Assembly: GCA_002497075.1 (NCBI GenBank)
Contig: DAML01000008.1
Span: 3,605-67,604, forward strand
From: Methanomassiliicoccaceae archaeon UBA472
GTDB lineage: Archaea > Thermoplasmatota > Thermoplasmata > Methanomassiliicoccales > UBA472
Direction: 5' to 3'
DNA length: 64,000 nt
The notes beneath the pieces are model-generated. The model saw only the letters and a program-made list of their open reading frames with translations, was not told where the DNA came from and did no database searches. Both the position numbers and the translations under genes were made by a program. Positions 35,391 to 45,364 of this stretch are shown here, piece after piece (the first letter of the stretch is position 1; each line of letters opens with the position of its first letter).

Positions 35391-35519
35391 ATTCCTCTCA
35401 TTTTTTTTCCCTTAGCCAGTATGCTATCTGAAAAGCATTCAGTTAAACATATTTATTTATAATCAGAACATTCTATTTTACCTGGCGTAAATTTATTCAC
35501 CGTTATACAAGGTGGGATT
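35391..35519 (+). promoter_or_regulatory. Terminator and promoter between the coiled-coil and surface-protein genes
   Basis: A T-tract (35401-35408) follows the coiled-coil gene. TTTATTTATA at 35452-35461 is a good TATA box, with predicted start near 35487, and GGTGG at 35511-35515 serves as SD for the ATG at 35520. The surface protein is thus transcribed from its own promoter. Confidence 0.55.
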
Positions 35520-38500
35520 ATGAAAATTGGTATCGGGGCAACTAAAGCATTGAGCTTGCTTATCGTATGGTGCATGGTCTTCTCGGCATTCGCAGGAATG
35601 CTGGTACTCTTGGTACCTGGAGCTGGCCAGGCGCTGGAGCCATCCGTGGTGGATGGAGATCTATATATTGGCGAAGAATACACGAACAGCACTTTGATCG
35701 TGAATGGGGGAGCCTACAACCTGAACGGCAATCTGACCGTCCGTTCCGGTGGTGTGGTCACCATAACGAATGGCGCGTTGAACATGCTGTCTTCCGCTGG
35801 TGACTTCGATGGCACCTCCTTCAATCGCGTCCACCACATCATAGTGGAGGACGGGGGGGAGCTCAATATCGTTGATTCCGAGATCAGGACCGAGCCTGTA
35901 TTGTTCAACGTAACCCCCGCTCTAGGCATCCTCATCCGCAATGGTGGGTCCCTGTACGCCGAGAACTCCCACCTCTCCTTCCAGGGACACATAATGGTGG
36001 ATGAAGGATCGTTCGTAGCTTACGGTAGCAGTATCAGCGGCCCACTTTTCACTGCCATGTCCAGCACTGTGGAGCTGTACGGGTCCGTTATAGAGGAAAT
36101 TCCGGGCGTTCCCCTTACGGATGACACTGCCTATTCCTATACGTTCGCCTCCGCGACCGCCAATGACATAGAAGTGGGATACACGTTCCAACGGAACCCC
36201 GATACCGCTAGGACCACCGTTCCCACTGGCACCGCGGACTACTTGACCGCGGACGACTTGAACAATGTGACGGTCGCCACCGGCACCGGGATAGCCATTT
36301 CCGGGTTCGACATCGGCGGGCTGTTCTTCAACGAGGGCGAAGCTTCGAGCGTCACCCTGAACGCTCTCTACAAGACCGCTGACGATTTCGTGTCCGCTGG
36401 GAACACTTTCAGATACGCTGAGTATCTAACCGCGTCCGCCCCGGCCACTGGGATGGCGGTAGAACCGACCTATGAGGCGTATTCACCGAGCACCACCAAC
36501 CAGTACATGGTCATATCCCATGACCTCACCGCGCTCGGCCTGTCCTCACTGGACCTTTCCGTGCTGTCGGTAACCTTCGACAACACCGCGTCCCAGGACG
36601 TCATGATCGACCGCGTGTGGATCGAGGTGCAACGTTCCATCCCGGCCTATCACAACATAACCCTCGCCGGGAACACCGAGTTCACGGCCGTGGACACCCA
36701 CCTGGGAGTGAACTACGACAACTACACCAACATGAGCTCCCACAGAAAAATGACCGTTATGGATGGGGCCACAGCTAATCTGTATGGTGTTAGTGTGAAC
36801 GGGACCTTCTTCGATGGAGGATTAAGTCCTTTCCAGGTAGTTGAAAGCACTATTCAACTTAAACCATTAGCCCAAGGGTCAGATGATACTGGTGAGACCA
36901 GTGTGCTCGACTTATTGTTTAATGATGGTGAATATTATTATGCGGATAGTGGAGAAACAATCTGGGTAACGCAATTCAATATCGCTGGTATGGTCGCACC
37001 AATCTCGAAAATAGTGGTAACCGCTGAATTTGGAGCAAATGTTGGTTACAACACCCCACAGTTCCTTCAATGGAATGTCACTGGGACTTCTCTCACTAAT
37101 ATGGATATAGTTGTAGCAACAAGCACTCCAACAGTTGATTCAACAGAGATTGCGACTGATAGCCTAGTTAATCTCGCTCAACTTTCTTCAATGAACATCG
37201 TGTTCAATAACCAAGATCCCGCCCAAGTATCATTTGATTTGATATGGGTTCAGGCAGTTTTGTACCCATCAATCAACATATACAGGTGGGCCGAGGTAGA
37301 TGTAGTAGATACCAACGGTCTACCAGTAAGCGGTGCCGAGGTCGTAGCTAGGGGTCCTGGTGGATCGCCTGCGACGTACTTCTATGATGGAACAGAGAAC
37401 CTGATGCCCCCAACCAATGTCCTGGCCTATATGGGTGTAAACGAATCCACCTATGGTATAACGGACGATCTGGGCCTGGTTACATTGCCCCTGCTTACCG
37501 ATGTGGTCGATCCGAAATCATATCCTAACTCGCATCCAGTGACCGCATACGCGATCATTGCCACCTACGAAGACCTGGCCGCGATGAACTACACGACGTC
37601 TCTGGATACGACCTTCGATCCTTATCCGGATATGACCATTCAGACGATCGAGATGCATCTGGTGTTGGTAGATCTAGAGCTAGCATTGCCAGACCTGGTG
37701 GTCTCAGGCATAACCACGACCCCGGTCACGATGTATGAGAACGATCCCGCCACCGTTGAGGTTAATGTGACCAACCTCGGTCTGAACACGGCAGGGGAAT
37801 TCCTAGTGGAAGTGACCGACAGCATCGGGAACGTGACCAATCATCTTGGCAATATCACCATATCGAGCCTTGCCTCAGGTGCGACAACATCGTTCACGGT
37901 TCCCTGGCTCAGCAACTTCACCGCTGCTGGAAGCCACGTGATAACGGTCACGGTCGATGTTAATGAAGAAATCATGGAGGTCGACGAGGCGAACAAGTTC
38001 TACGAGACGGTGATCGTGATGCCATTGCTGGCCGATCTGGCGGTCGATGAGGCGTCGATAACGTTCTCCGACAACCCTGGCCTGGCAAGGGAGACCTTGA
38101 CAATAAGCGTTGAGGTAAGCAACGAAGGTAGGATCGCTGCCAACATGGCTGTGGTGACCTACTACCTGGGTAACCCAGTTGATGGCGGTGTCACCATCGG
38201 ACAGAGCACCATAAGCGTCCCCAACGGCGTGACAGCTTCCACAGGCCTCGACTGGATCCCCATCCAGATCGGAACCTACCCCATTTATGTGGTTGTGAAC
38301 TCCGACCGGTCCATTGTCGAATACAGCTACAGCAACAATATGGCGTTCAACACTCTGCGCGTGGACATACAGGCAAACGAGAGCGCTGGAGACTGGTTGA
38401 TCAACGAGAGCGAATCCTGGTCCGTTCTAGGTGGTTCCTCATATCAGAGGAACATAATAATCGAAGACGAGGGGTATCTGTCCTTCACTGGATCTCAGCT

Positions 38501-41500
38501 CTTCATGCAGCAGATCTCTGACACCAAACCTACCCAGATAGTTGTCAGGGACAACGGGACCCTTGTCCTCGAAAGGACCACCGTTTCATCGAACCTCGTG
38601 CTCCGCATCTATCTGTTCAATGGAAGCGCACTGATAATGAGCGATTCCACCCTGAACTCCAACGTGATACTGATAATTGATGGCACATCCGAGGTTCGCA
38701 TCGATGATTCCAAGGTACTGGGCGACCTTCAGGCCCCGGCCACTTCGGCTGCTACTCTGACGGCGTTCAACACCACTTTCGGTCAAAGATGGTCCTATTT
38801 CGGAGGCGCGTCAGTAGCTGACCTCACCGGTGCTTCAATTAACCAGGTCCCGCCGCTTTCCCTCAAGGACAGCGCTACCGTTACTCTGTACACGTGGATC
38901 GTGGTCTCGGTGTACGATGGGACAGGTATCCACAAGATTCCTGGTGCCCAGGTCACCGCTCAATCCCTATTCACTACCACTGAGTATAACGGAGTGACCA
39001 ACGAGAGCGGGGTCTGGATGTTCAGAGCCCTTAGCGACGTGGTGACCGCCAGCAGCCGTGGAATCAACTACGGTTATTACCAGCTGAGCGCAGTGCACTC
39101 GCACGGCGGGGACGATTATATGTCGGACCCGGTTGGAGCCACTCAGGTGCTCTTCAACCCGGATGCAGTGCTGGTACGCAGTGACACAATGGTCAGGTTG
39201 GACATCCCTTCGGCTCTGCCGGACATAGATCCGCCGTTCGACGTGTCCACTGCGGAACCGTTGAGGGGCGAGGAGATCACCCTATCCACTGTTATCAACA
39301 ACATGGGAGTGGTGACCGCCTATAACATACTGGTCAGGTTCGAGGACAACAGCAGTGCCGGACTAAAACTGATCGAGAACTATATAATCGAGGAGCTGGC
39401 CGCCGATTCGAACGTGACCGTGACGGTCACCTGGACCGCGGTATATCCCCTCGGCAACCACACTCTCAGCGTCACCGTCGACCCATTAGACCAGATCCCC
39501 GAACTGAACGAGGATAATAACAACAACTCGACCGTGGTCTACGTCCTGGGTGTCCCAGACCTTCTGGTGACCTCTGAAGACGTAACGATAAGCCCGGCAT
39601 TCCCGGTAAGGGACCAGTTGGCATCGATCAGTGCTAACGTGAGGAACATCGGGGACAACGCGGTTTCCGCGTTCTACGTTAGTTTCTACAACGGGACCGA
39701 ATTGATCGGCCAGTTCCGCGTCGAGAACCTGCCTGCTGGTCAGGTCGCTACCGCCAGCATCGAGTGGGCCCCTGAAATCCACGGCATCCACAACATCCGG
39801 GTGGTGGTCGATGAGAACAACGATACTGACGAGGTCGTGAAGATCAACAACGTGGCCCTAAAGACCGTCCAGGTCCGCAACTACCCCGACCTGTTGGCCT
39901 CTACAATAGGCTTTACCGTCGGTGGTTCGGCTACTACCAGTGTGAACGTAAACGGCGTGGTAACCATCACCGCTACGATATACAACGTCGGCGAATCAGA
40001 CGCCAACGAGTTCGATGCTGTGTTCTGGCTTAACGAGGAAGATATCTTGGATATCGTCCGCGTCGACAGCCTAGCCGCTGGAGCCATGACCACGGTGAGC
40101 ACCACCTGGACCGCCGAGATAATACCCGGAATGGGGCTGTACCAAGAAAATAACATAACGGTTGTGTTGAATCCCGCCAGCAATTCCACGATCACCCACA
40201 TAAACGAAATCGACGATCCTGCGAACAACAACAACCGGGCAACGCAGATCATCGAGGTCATCGACAACCGTCCGGACATGGCCGCTTCCAACGGGAGGGT
40301 CCAGTACAACGGGCAGAACATCGCTTCGGCCACCATCGGGCAAAAGGTGTTCGTGCTGTTCGACCTGGAGAACATATGCATAATCGACGGAACGGGCATC
40401 AAGGTCAGTGTTTCCTTGGTGAACGAGACGATCGATATGTTACTGTTCACCCAAACGGTCAACGTCGGAGCCGAGGACAGCATGCCATACAACGTGTCCT
40501 ACGTGGTCAACGTGACCTCTGGGGACTACAACTTCGTGGTGGACGTGGACGCCGGTGCCGACGCCGACCAGAGCGACAACGTCCTGGAGATCGATTTCGC
40601 TGTTGTGGTTCCAAACCCGGTGATCAACATTAACCTGGGCAACAAGTATGATTACGCGCCTGGAACAAGCATATTCGTGCAGGGAACGGTCACCCAGAGC
40701 GGCAGCAACGCTCCGTTGGCCGGCCAGACCGTGAAGGTCAGGATCGTTGACAGCCAGGGATTCCCGCTGAGCAGTGAGTACACCGCCACCACCAACGCCA
40801 ACGGGCAGTTCAACAGCTGGGTGCTGGTGCCTTCCGGAAAGGAAGGGGCGCAGAGCCTGCAGGTGACGGTCGAAACGATCGAGGGCGAGTTCAACGAGGA
40901 TGTAGACATCAATATCATCGCCCCGTTCGCTCCGGAGACCATACCCAGCTGGGTGTACCTGCTGATAGTGGCGATCGTGATCGCGGTCATCGTGATCTTC
41001 TCCCTATACCTGTACCGTGTCGGGCTGGGACGCATGGTGGAGTGCGGTAACTGCGGTGCGCTGATACCGGAAGCGTCCAGGCACTGCCCGAAGTGCGGCG
41101 TGGAGTTCGAGAGCGATACCGCCAAGTGCAGCGAGTGCGGAGCCTGGATACCCTCCAAGGCTGAGAGCTGTCCGGACTGCGGCGCCAAGTTCATGACCGA
41201 GCCCATGGAGACCGGACAGGCCCCAGGCTACATCGAGGCCATGAGGAAGCAGTACGACGAGTACATCGAGGCCTTCCGTGGACAGGCCAAGGCGGCCTTG
41301 GGCAGCAAGTACTCCGAGGAGAAGTTCATGGAGTGGCTGCAGACCGAGCCGAACTACCTGCCGTTCGAGGAGTGGCTGAGGAAGGAGGAGATGAGTCGGA
41401 GGTCCGGCGTGTTCCCCTGCCCGGCCTGCGGAACCCTGAATCCACGCGATTCAAAGATCTGCAACCGCTGCGGAACGGTCTTCGACCAGCAGGGCAAGTC

Positions 41501-41636
41501 CGAAGCGCCCAAGGCCGAGGAGAAGAAGAGCCCCTTCAGGCGAATAGTGCGCCGTACTGGCGAACAGAAGGAGGCTCCCAAGGAGCAGGCCCCTGAGGCG
41601 CCCAAGACCGAGGAGAGCGGGGACAAGCCCCAGTAA
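35520..41636 (+). CDS. Giant surface protein with CARDB repeats and cytoplasmic zinc ribbons
   Basis: 2,038 residues. Signal peptide ALSLLIVWCMVFSAFAGMLVLL (near 11-32) precedes a parallel-beta-like region (NGNLTVRSGGVVTITNG; NDNGTLVLERTTV-type strands) and at least six CARDB-like beta-sandwiches starting near residues 724 (LPDLVVSGI), 837, 1229, 1345 (VPDLLVTSEDVTI), 1454 and 1582. A carboxypeptidase-regulatory-like domain near 1680 comes before the single transmembrane helix at ~1810-1835 (YLLIVAIVIAVIVIFSLYLY). The cytoplasmic tail of ~200 residues has two adjacent zinc ribbons (CGNCGALIPEASRHCPKCG; CSECGAWIPSKAESCPDCG), a helical linker and a third ribbon (CPACGTLNPRDSKICNRCG). Many NxS/T sites suggest glycosylation. 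Residues ~410-600 are encoded by a markedly AT-richer stretch. It converges on the filament operon. Probably an adhesin or S-layer-associated protein with an internal adaptor tail (inference). Confidence 0.85.
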   Translation: MKIGIGATKALSLLIVWCMVFSAFAGMLVLLVPGAGQALEPSVVDGDLYIGEEYTNSTLIVNGGAYNLNGNLTVRSGGVVTITNGALNMLSSAGDFDGTSFNRVHHIIVEDGGELNIVDSEIRTEPVLFNVTPALGILIRNGGSLYAENSHLSFQGHIMVDEGSFVAYGSSISGPLFTAMSSTVELYGSVIEEIPGVPLTDDTAYSYTFASATANDIEVGYTFQRNPDTARTTVPTGTADYLTADDLNNVTVATGTGIAISGFDIGGLFFNEGEASSVTLNALYKTADDFVSAGNTFRYAEYLTASAPATGMAVEPTYEAYSPSTTNQYMVISHDLTALGLSSLDLSVLSVTFDNTASQDVMIDRVWIEVQRSIPAYHNITLAGNTEFTAVDTHLGVNYDNYTNMSSHRKMTVMDGATANLYGVSVNGTFFDGGLSPFQVVESTIQLKPLAQGSDDTGETSVLDLLFNDGEYYYADSGETIWVTQFNIAGMVAPISKIVVTAEFGANVGYNTPQFLQWNVTGTSLTNMDIVVATSTPTVDSTEIATDSLVNLAQLSSMNIVFNNQDPAQVSFDLIWVQAVLYPSINIYRWAEVDVVDTNGLPVSGAEVVARGPGGSPATYFYDGTENLMPPTNVLAYMGVNESTYGITDDLGLVTLPLLTDVVDPKSYPNSHPVTAYAIIATYEDLAAMNYTTSLDTTFDPYPDMTIQTIEMHLVLVDLELALPDLVVSGITTTPVTMYENDPATVEVNVTNLGLNTAGEFLVEVTDSIGNVTNHLGNITISSLASGATTSFTVPWLSNFTAAGSHVITVTVDVNEEIMEVDEANKFYETVIVMPLLADLAVDEASITFSDNPGLARETLTISVEVSNEGRIAANMAVVTYYLGNPVDGGVTIGQSTISVPNGVTASTGLDWIPIQIGTYPIYVVVNSDRSIVEYSYSNNMAFNTLRVDIQANESAGDWLINESESWSVLGGSSYQRNIIIEDEGYLSFTGSQLFMQQISDTKPTQIVVRDNGTLVLERTTVSSNLVLRIYLFNGSALIMSDSTLNSNVILIIDGTSEVRIDDSKVLGDLQAPATSAATLTAFNTTFGQRWSYFGGASVADLTGASINQVPPLSLKDSATVTLYTWIVVSVYDGTGIHKIPGAQVTAQSLFTTTEYNGVTNESGVWMFRALSDVVTASSRGINYGYYQLSAVHSHGGDDYMSDPVGATQVLFNPDAVLVRSDTMVRLDIPSALPDIDPPFDVSTAEPLRGEEITLSTVINNMGVVTAYNILVRFEDNSSAGLKLIENYIIEELAADSNVTVTVTWTAVYPLGNHTLSVTVDPLDQIPELNEDNNNNSTVVYVLGVPDLLVTSEDVTISPAFPVRDQLASISANVRNIGDNAVSAFYVSFYNGTELIGQFRVENLPAGQVATASIEWAPEIHGIHNIRVVVDENNDTDEVVKINNVALKTVQVRNYPDLLASTIGFTVGGSATTSVNVNGVVTITATIYNVGESDANEFDAVFWLNEEDILDIVRVDSLAAGAMTTVSTTWTAEIIPGMGLYQENNITVVLNPASNSTITHINEIDDPANNNNRATQIIEVIDNRPDMAASNGRVQYNGQNIASATIGQKVFVLFDLENICIIDGTGIKVSVSLVNETIDMLLFTQTVNVGAEDSMPYNVSYVVNVTSGDYNFVVDVDAGADADQSDNVLEIDFAVVVPNPVININLGNKYDYAPGTSIFVQGTVTQSGSNAPLAGQTVKVRIVDSQGFPLSSEYTATTNANGQFNSWVLVPSGKEGAQSLQVTVETIEGEFNEDVDINIIAPFAPETIPSWVYLLIVAIVIAVIVIFSLYLYRVGLGRMVECGNCGALIPEASRHCPKCGVEFESDTAKCSECGAWIPSKAESCPDCGAKFMTEPMETGQAPGYIEAMRKQYDEYIEAFRGQAKAALGSKYSEEKFMEWLQTEPNYLPFEEWLRKEEMSRRSGVFPCPACGTLNPRDSKICNRCGTVFDQQGKSEAPKAEEKKSPFRRIVRRTGEQKEAPKEQAPEAPKTEESGDKPQ

Positions 41637-41698
41637 ACCCCTTCCCCTTTTCTTTTTTTTATTTTTAAATTAAAAAAATAGAAACTAGGTAAGGCGTT
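41637..41698. terminator. Bidirectional T/A-rich terminator
   Basis: Between the convergent stop codons, a T-run (41650-41665) is followed by AAATTAAAAAAATAG. The T-tract serves the surface protein gene, and the A-tract, read on the minus strand, serves the filament operon. Confidence 0.65.
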
Positions 41699-43414
41699 TC
41701 AGACCTTATAGTCCTGGTTCATGACCTCCCGGACCTCCTTCATGACCTTGTCCGGGTTCTTGTAGTAGGTGGAGACGATCTTGGCGACTTGTCGGAAGCT
41801 GTCGACCCCGGTCTTCTTCATGTACTCCAGGATCTCTGCCCGCCGTCTCCACTCACGTTCCATCTCTCTAGGCGACCAGCTCTTGACCGTGCGCACCTTC
41901 TCGAAGATGTAGGAGTGCCCGCTGTAATTGAATGAGTCGTCCGCTGGGTTCCAGGTGAAGGCGGAGTTGGTTATGAGCTCCCCGGTCTCGGGGTCCATGC
42001 CCACTATCTCCGTGAGGGACTTGACCCTCCTGGTCATCTTGGTGCCGACCTTCACTTGAGCTTGCAGCATCACGATGTCCAGGGCGGTGATTAGGGCTCG
42101 GGGCAGGTTGATCGGGTCGTTCTCCATCCTGTGCACCATCGCCTGAACGTCCTCGGCGTGGAAGGTCGAATAGGAAATGGTACCGGTGGCCATGGCCTGG
42201 AATACGACATAGGCTTCCTTTCCACGCACCTCACCGACCATCAGGTACTGCGGCCTCTGACGCAGGGCTGCAGTAAGAAGGTCATACATATCGACGGAAC
42301 CGGCCACGGCGCTCTTGCGCCCGCCGAAAGATTCCCTGGTCAGGCCAGGGATCCAGTTCTCGTGCGGGAGGTTAAGCTCTCTGGTATCTTCAATGCTGAT
42401 GATCTTCATCTGCGGCGGTATGAAAAGCAGCACGGCATTCAGAGTGGTGGTCTTTCCGCTGGCCGTCCCTCCGCAAACCAGCATGGAGCTGCCGAACTCC
42501 GTGGATATCCACAGGTAAGCCATCATCTCCGTGCTCATGGTCTTGAAGCGGAGAAGGTCCACCGGCGTGAAGGGGTTCTCCTTGAATCGCCTGATGGTGA
42601 ACGAGGAGCCACGCTTTGTGACGTGCTTGCCCAGCGTTGCGTTCAACCTTGAACCGTCGGGAATGGTGGCGTCCAGCAGCGGTTCGGCGACAGAGATGTG
42701 CTTGCCGCACTTCTGGGACAGCCAGATGACGAACGAATCCAATTCCTCGTCGGTTTCGAACTTGACGTTTGACTTGATCGAGCCGTACTTGCGATGGAAT
42801 ATGAACAGCGGGATGTTCACTCCGTCACAAGAACAATCTTCCACGTTGGGATCGACCATCATGACGTCGATGGCGCCGTAACCAATGAAGTCCCGACGGA
42901 GGTAGTAGTGGATCCTCTCCCGGGAGTCCATGTTCAAGCTGACCTCCATGGTCCTGAGCAGATCGTCCGTCACCTCTCGCAGAACGCTCTCCTTCTCTCG
43001 AGGGTTGGCCTCATCCAGCTTGTTTATGGTGAGCACCACGCTGCTCTTCAGCATCTCCAGGAGCATACCCTCATCCTCGGAGAGCGAGGGTTCGATGACC
43101 TCGTAGATGTACTCCGAGGCGATGTTGTCGAACTTGATACGCACGTAAGAATAGGGGTCCAGCACCGGGGCTATTTCCACCTCGTCGATGAAGCTCTCCG
43201 GTATCTTCGGTATCTCGGTTATCCTTCCCCTCAGACGGTCCTGGTCCTCCAGCTGGGCGGGGACCATCACCCGCACTGGCTTGTTGGAGAGGCGATGCAC
43301 CAGTTCCATATAGTAATCCTTGAAGGTCAGCTTCTTGGACCGCTCCACCTGAAGGTTGCCCTTCTCGATCAGAAGCTCCAGGTCCTTGAGCGGCTCCTTT
43401 CCGCTGGCTGACAT
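41699..43414 (-). CDS. Type IV filament ATPase 2 (GspE/ArlI/TadA family)
   Basis: 571 residues. The N-terminal ~180 residues are family-specific, with YSYVRIKFDNIASEYIYEV. The secretion-ATPase core has VEDCSCDGVNIPLFIFHRKYG, Walker A LVCGGTASGKTTTLNAV (~314-321), Asp box IISIEDTRELNLPHENW, Walker B QYLMVGEVRGKEAYVVFQ and His box YSTFHAEDVQAMVHRM. All catalytic residues are intact. The C-terminus has VGMDPETGELITNSAFTWNP, as in ArlI-type ATPases. It powers assembly of a type IV filament by driving the platform proteins. It is the last gene of the five-gene operon and starts directly at the stop of the second platform gene. It is a paralogue, not a copy, of ATPase 1: motifs are shared but most residues differ. 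Confidence 0.92.
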   Translation of the reverse strand: MSASGKEPLKDLELLIEKGNLQVERSKKLTFKDYYMELVHRLSNKPVRVMVPAQLEDQDRLRGRITEIPKIPESFIDEVEIAPVLDPYSYVRIKFDNIASEYIYEVIEPSLSEDEGMLLEMLKSSVVLTINKLDEANPREKESVLREVTDDLLRTMEVSLNMDSRERIHYYLRRDFIGYGAIDVMMVDPNVEDCSCDGVNIPLFIFHRKYGSIKSNVKFETDEELDSFVIWLSQKCGKHISVAEPLLDATIPDGSRLNATLGKHVTKRGSSFTIRRFKENPFTPVDLLRFKTMSTEMMAYLWISTEFGSSMLVCGGTASGKTTTLNAVLLFIPPQMKIISIEDTRELNLPHENWIPGLTRESFGGRKSAVAGSVDMYDLLTAALRQRPQYLMVGEVRGKEAYVVFQAMATGTISYSTFHAEDVQAMVHRMENDPINLPRALITALDIVMLQAQVKVGTKMTRRVKSLTEIVGMDPETGELITNSAFTWNPADDSFNYSGHSYIFEKVRTVKSWSPREMEREWRRRAEILEYMKKTGVDSFRQVAKIVSTYYKNPDKVMKEVREVMNQDYKV

Positions 43415-44314
43415 CTAACCCACCACCCTTGTTCCGATGAGACCGATCAACAGCATGATGAAAGAATGACGGAACCCGTTGGCGATGCGGCCGTCCTGAA
43501 GGACTCCGGCCAGAATTCCGTCCCCGAAGGCGTGTATCACCACAGATATGACGAATATCAACTGCACCTGCGGGATGACGTCCGATTTGATCTGCACTGG
43601 CACGCCTCCGATGTCCGGGGCGTCCTCGCTGATCTGGGTACCAGCCTCGATCATCCTGGGCAGGAAGGTGGAGTTCAGAATGAATATTGTGGCCAGGAAC
43701 ACTGCGAACGCCACGTAGATGACCACGGTATAGGTCGACATGGCGATGCTCCTCTCATTGCGATTGAGAAGCGTCTCACGAGCATCGTGCGCCACCATGT
43801 CAAGCACGTCCGCCACGTTTCCGCCCGCCTCGTTCGCCTTGATCACGATGGTGGTCATGCGGCGCACCAGTGGAGTGTCGACGCGGTCGATGAAAAGCCT
43901 TATAGCATCAGTGGCCGGAACGCCCCAGTCGATCTGGGATGCCATCCTCTGGATCTCCGGCGTAAGCCGTCCGTAACGTCCGCGGGAAGAGACCTTGATG
44001 GATTCCGCAAGCGTCATGCCGAAACGGCCGCCCTCGGCCACATCGCGCAGGAAATCGGGAAGCCTGGACTCTATCTCGCGTATCTTCTTGAACTGGTAAG
44101 TGGAATAGAAGCCGTACGGTCCACAGAGGGCCATTAGCCCCATTGCAACCCAATCTATCCACTCCAGCCCGGTCTCCAATCCTCCGATGGCGTCGATGAC
44201 ACCAAGGAAAACGAAGAAGGCCATGATCACGCCGCCGATGATGAGGAGCATTCTGCTGTAGTCCCTCTTCCTGAGGGTGAGCTGCTCGATATCTAACAAT
44301 TTCTTCTCAGCCAT
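43415..44314 (-). CDS. Type IV filament platform protein 2 (GspF/TadC/ArlJ-like)
   Basis: 299 residues. N-terminal hydrophobic segments (MLLIIGGVIMAFFVFLGVI; WVAMGLMALCGPYGFYSTY) are followed by the T2SSF domain RLPDFLRDVAEGGRFGMTLAESI, WGVPATDAIRLFIDRV, IVIKANEAGGNVADVLDMVAHDARE, then further membrane segments (VVIYVAFAVFLATIFILNST; FVISVVIHAFGDGILAGVL; FIMLLIGLIGTRVV). The NEAGG motif is typical of archaeal GspF-like proteins. This inner-membrane platform is contacted by the ATPase hexamer and transmits its motion to pilins. It lies 9 nt after platform protein 1 and abuts ATPase 2. Having two half-size platform proteins resembles TadB/TadC. Confidence 0.88.
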   Translation of the reverse strand: MAEKKLLDIEQLTLRKRDYSRMLLIIGGVIMAFFVFLGVIDAIGGLETGLEWIDWVAMGLMALCGPYGFYSTYQFKKIREIESRLPDFLRDVAEGGRFGMTLAESIKVSSRGRYGRLTPEIQRMASQIDWGVPATDAIRLFIDRVDTPLVRRMTTIVIKANEAGGNVADVLDMVAHDARETLLNRNERSIAMSTYTVVIYVAFAVFLATIFILNSTFLPRMIEAGTQISEDAPDIGGVPVQIKSDVIPQVQLIFVISVVIHAFGDGILAGVLQDGRIANGFRHSFIMLLIGLIGTRVVG

Positions 44315-44323
44315 TTTCTCACC

Positions 44324-45364
44324 TCACATCGTCGACTCCTTGGTCATGTTCCAAATGAAGAAGATGAAGCCGAACTGGGAGAACGGCACCATCAGCCCCA
44401 CCACCAGCCAGAGAAGTATCACCGTGGTATCGGTGTTGCCGCCCGCGCCCGGGACTATGGCCATGATGGCCATGATCACTATCAGGAACAGGGGGAAGGC
44501 CACCACCACGGTGACGAAAGTCTCTGCCATCAACCCCAGTGTCTCCAGCTGGGACTTGATCTCCAACTTGTACTCCTTCTCGAACTGCTCCGCCTTCTGC
44601 AGGAAGTACGGCTTCAGCTGACCTCCGGAGGTGGAGGTGGTGACCACACCCTGCAGGAACTCCTGGAAGCGGGTGGACGGGGTACGCTGAGCCGCGTTGC
44701 TGATCGCCGATAGGATATCGTTCCCCAGCAGTTCGGTGTCCCTGGTTATCCATTCCGCCTCGTTCTTGATCTCGCCGTAAATAGGCTGGCGGGAAAGTTC
44801 CTTGAATATGATGTCGATGTTAACGTCAGCGCTGGCCATGGCCGATATGAAGCTCATGGCCGCTCCCAGGCGCTTGTTGATGTCGCGCATTCTCGTTTTA
44901 GCCTTAGAGCTGGGTATCGATCCCATGACCACGTAGGTCAGTATAATCGGCAGGACCACGATCATGATCGAGAATATCAGCACCATCCCGGTCTCGATGC
45001 CCAGGAAGGCGATGAGCACACCTCCGAACACCAGGGAACCGACCAACGCCAGGGCGCCCACGATCAGGGTGGTCATCCAGATGTAGGCGGTGTACTCCTC
45101 CGGGCGGAGGCGCATGTGCGCCTGCAGCAGCGCCGATTCCAGCTTCGGGTTAGGCCTCATGCGGGAGGTGACCGTCTTGCCGAGCGTCCTCCAACTGAAC
45201 TCCTGGAACGGAGTGAGCTTGACGTAATCAGGCACGGCACCCTCAGGCAGCTTGATGACCCTCGGCCCCAGCTCTGAATCATGTTTCGGAGCCGCGCTCT
45301 TGGTGCGCAGATAGGACTTATTGGTCGAATCTAAACGGGTGAAGAGGTTGGATTCGCCAGTCAT
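44324..45364 (-). CDS. Type IV filament platform protein 1 (GspF/TadB/ArlJ-like)
   Basis: 346 residues. A cytoplasmic N-terminus of ~80 residues is followed by EYTAYIWMTTLIVGALALVGSLVF and IALIFSIMIVVLPIILTYVV-type membrane segments, then the T2SSF cytoplasmic domain NKRLGAAMSFISAMASADVNI, FKELSRQPIYGEIKNEAEWI, SNAAQRTPSTRFQEFLQG and VTTSTSGGQLKPYFLQKAEQ, and two C-terminal helices (TFVTVVVAFPLFLIVIMAIM; ILLWLVVGLMVPFSQFGF). The start overlaps the ATPase 1 stop codon (TGATG), so translation is coupled. With platform protein 2 it would form a hetero-oligomeric membrane platform, by analogy to TadB/TadC. Confidence 0.88.
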   Translation of the reverse strand: MTGESNLFTRLDSTNKSYLRTKSAAPKHDSELGPRVIKLPEGAVPDYVKLTPFQEFSWRTLGKTVTSRMRPNPKLESALLQAHMRLRPEEYTAYIWMTTLIVGALALVGSLVFGGVLIAFLGIETGMVLIFSIMIVVLPIILTYVVMGSIPSSKAKTRMRDINKRLGAAMSFISAMASADVNIDIIFKELSRQPIYGEIKNEAEWITRDTELLGNDILSAISNAAQRTPSTRFQEFLQGVVTTSTSGGQLKPYFLQKAEQFEKEYKLEIKSQLETLGLMAETFVTVVVAFPLFLIVIMAIMAIVPGAGGNTDTTVILLWLVVGLMVPFSQFGFIFFIWNMTKESTM

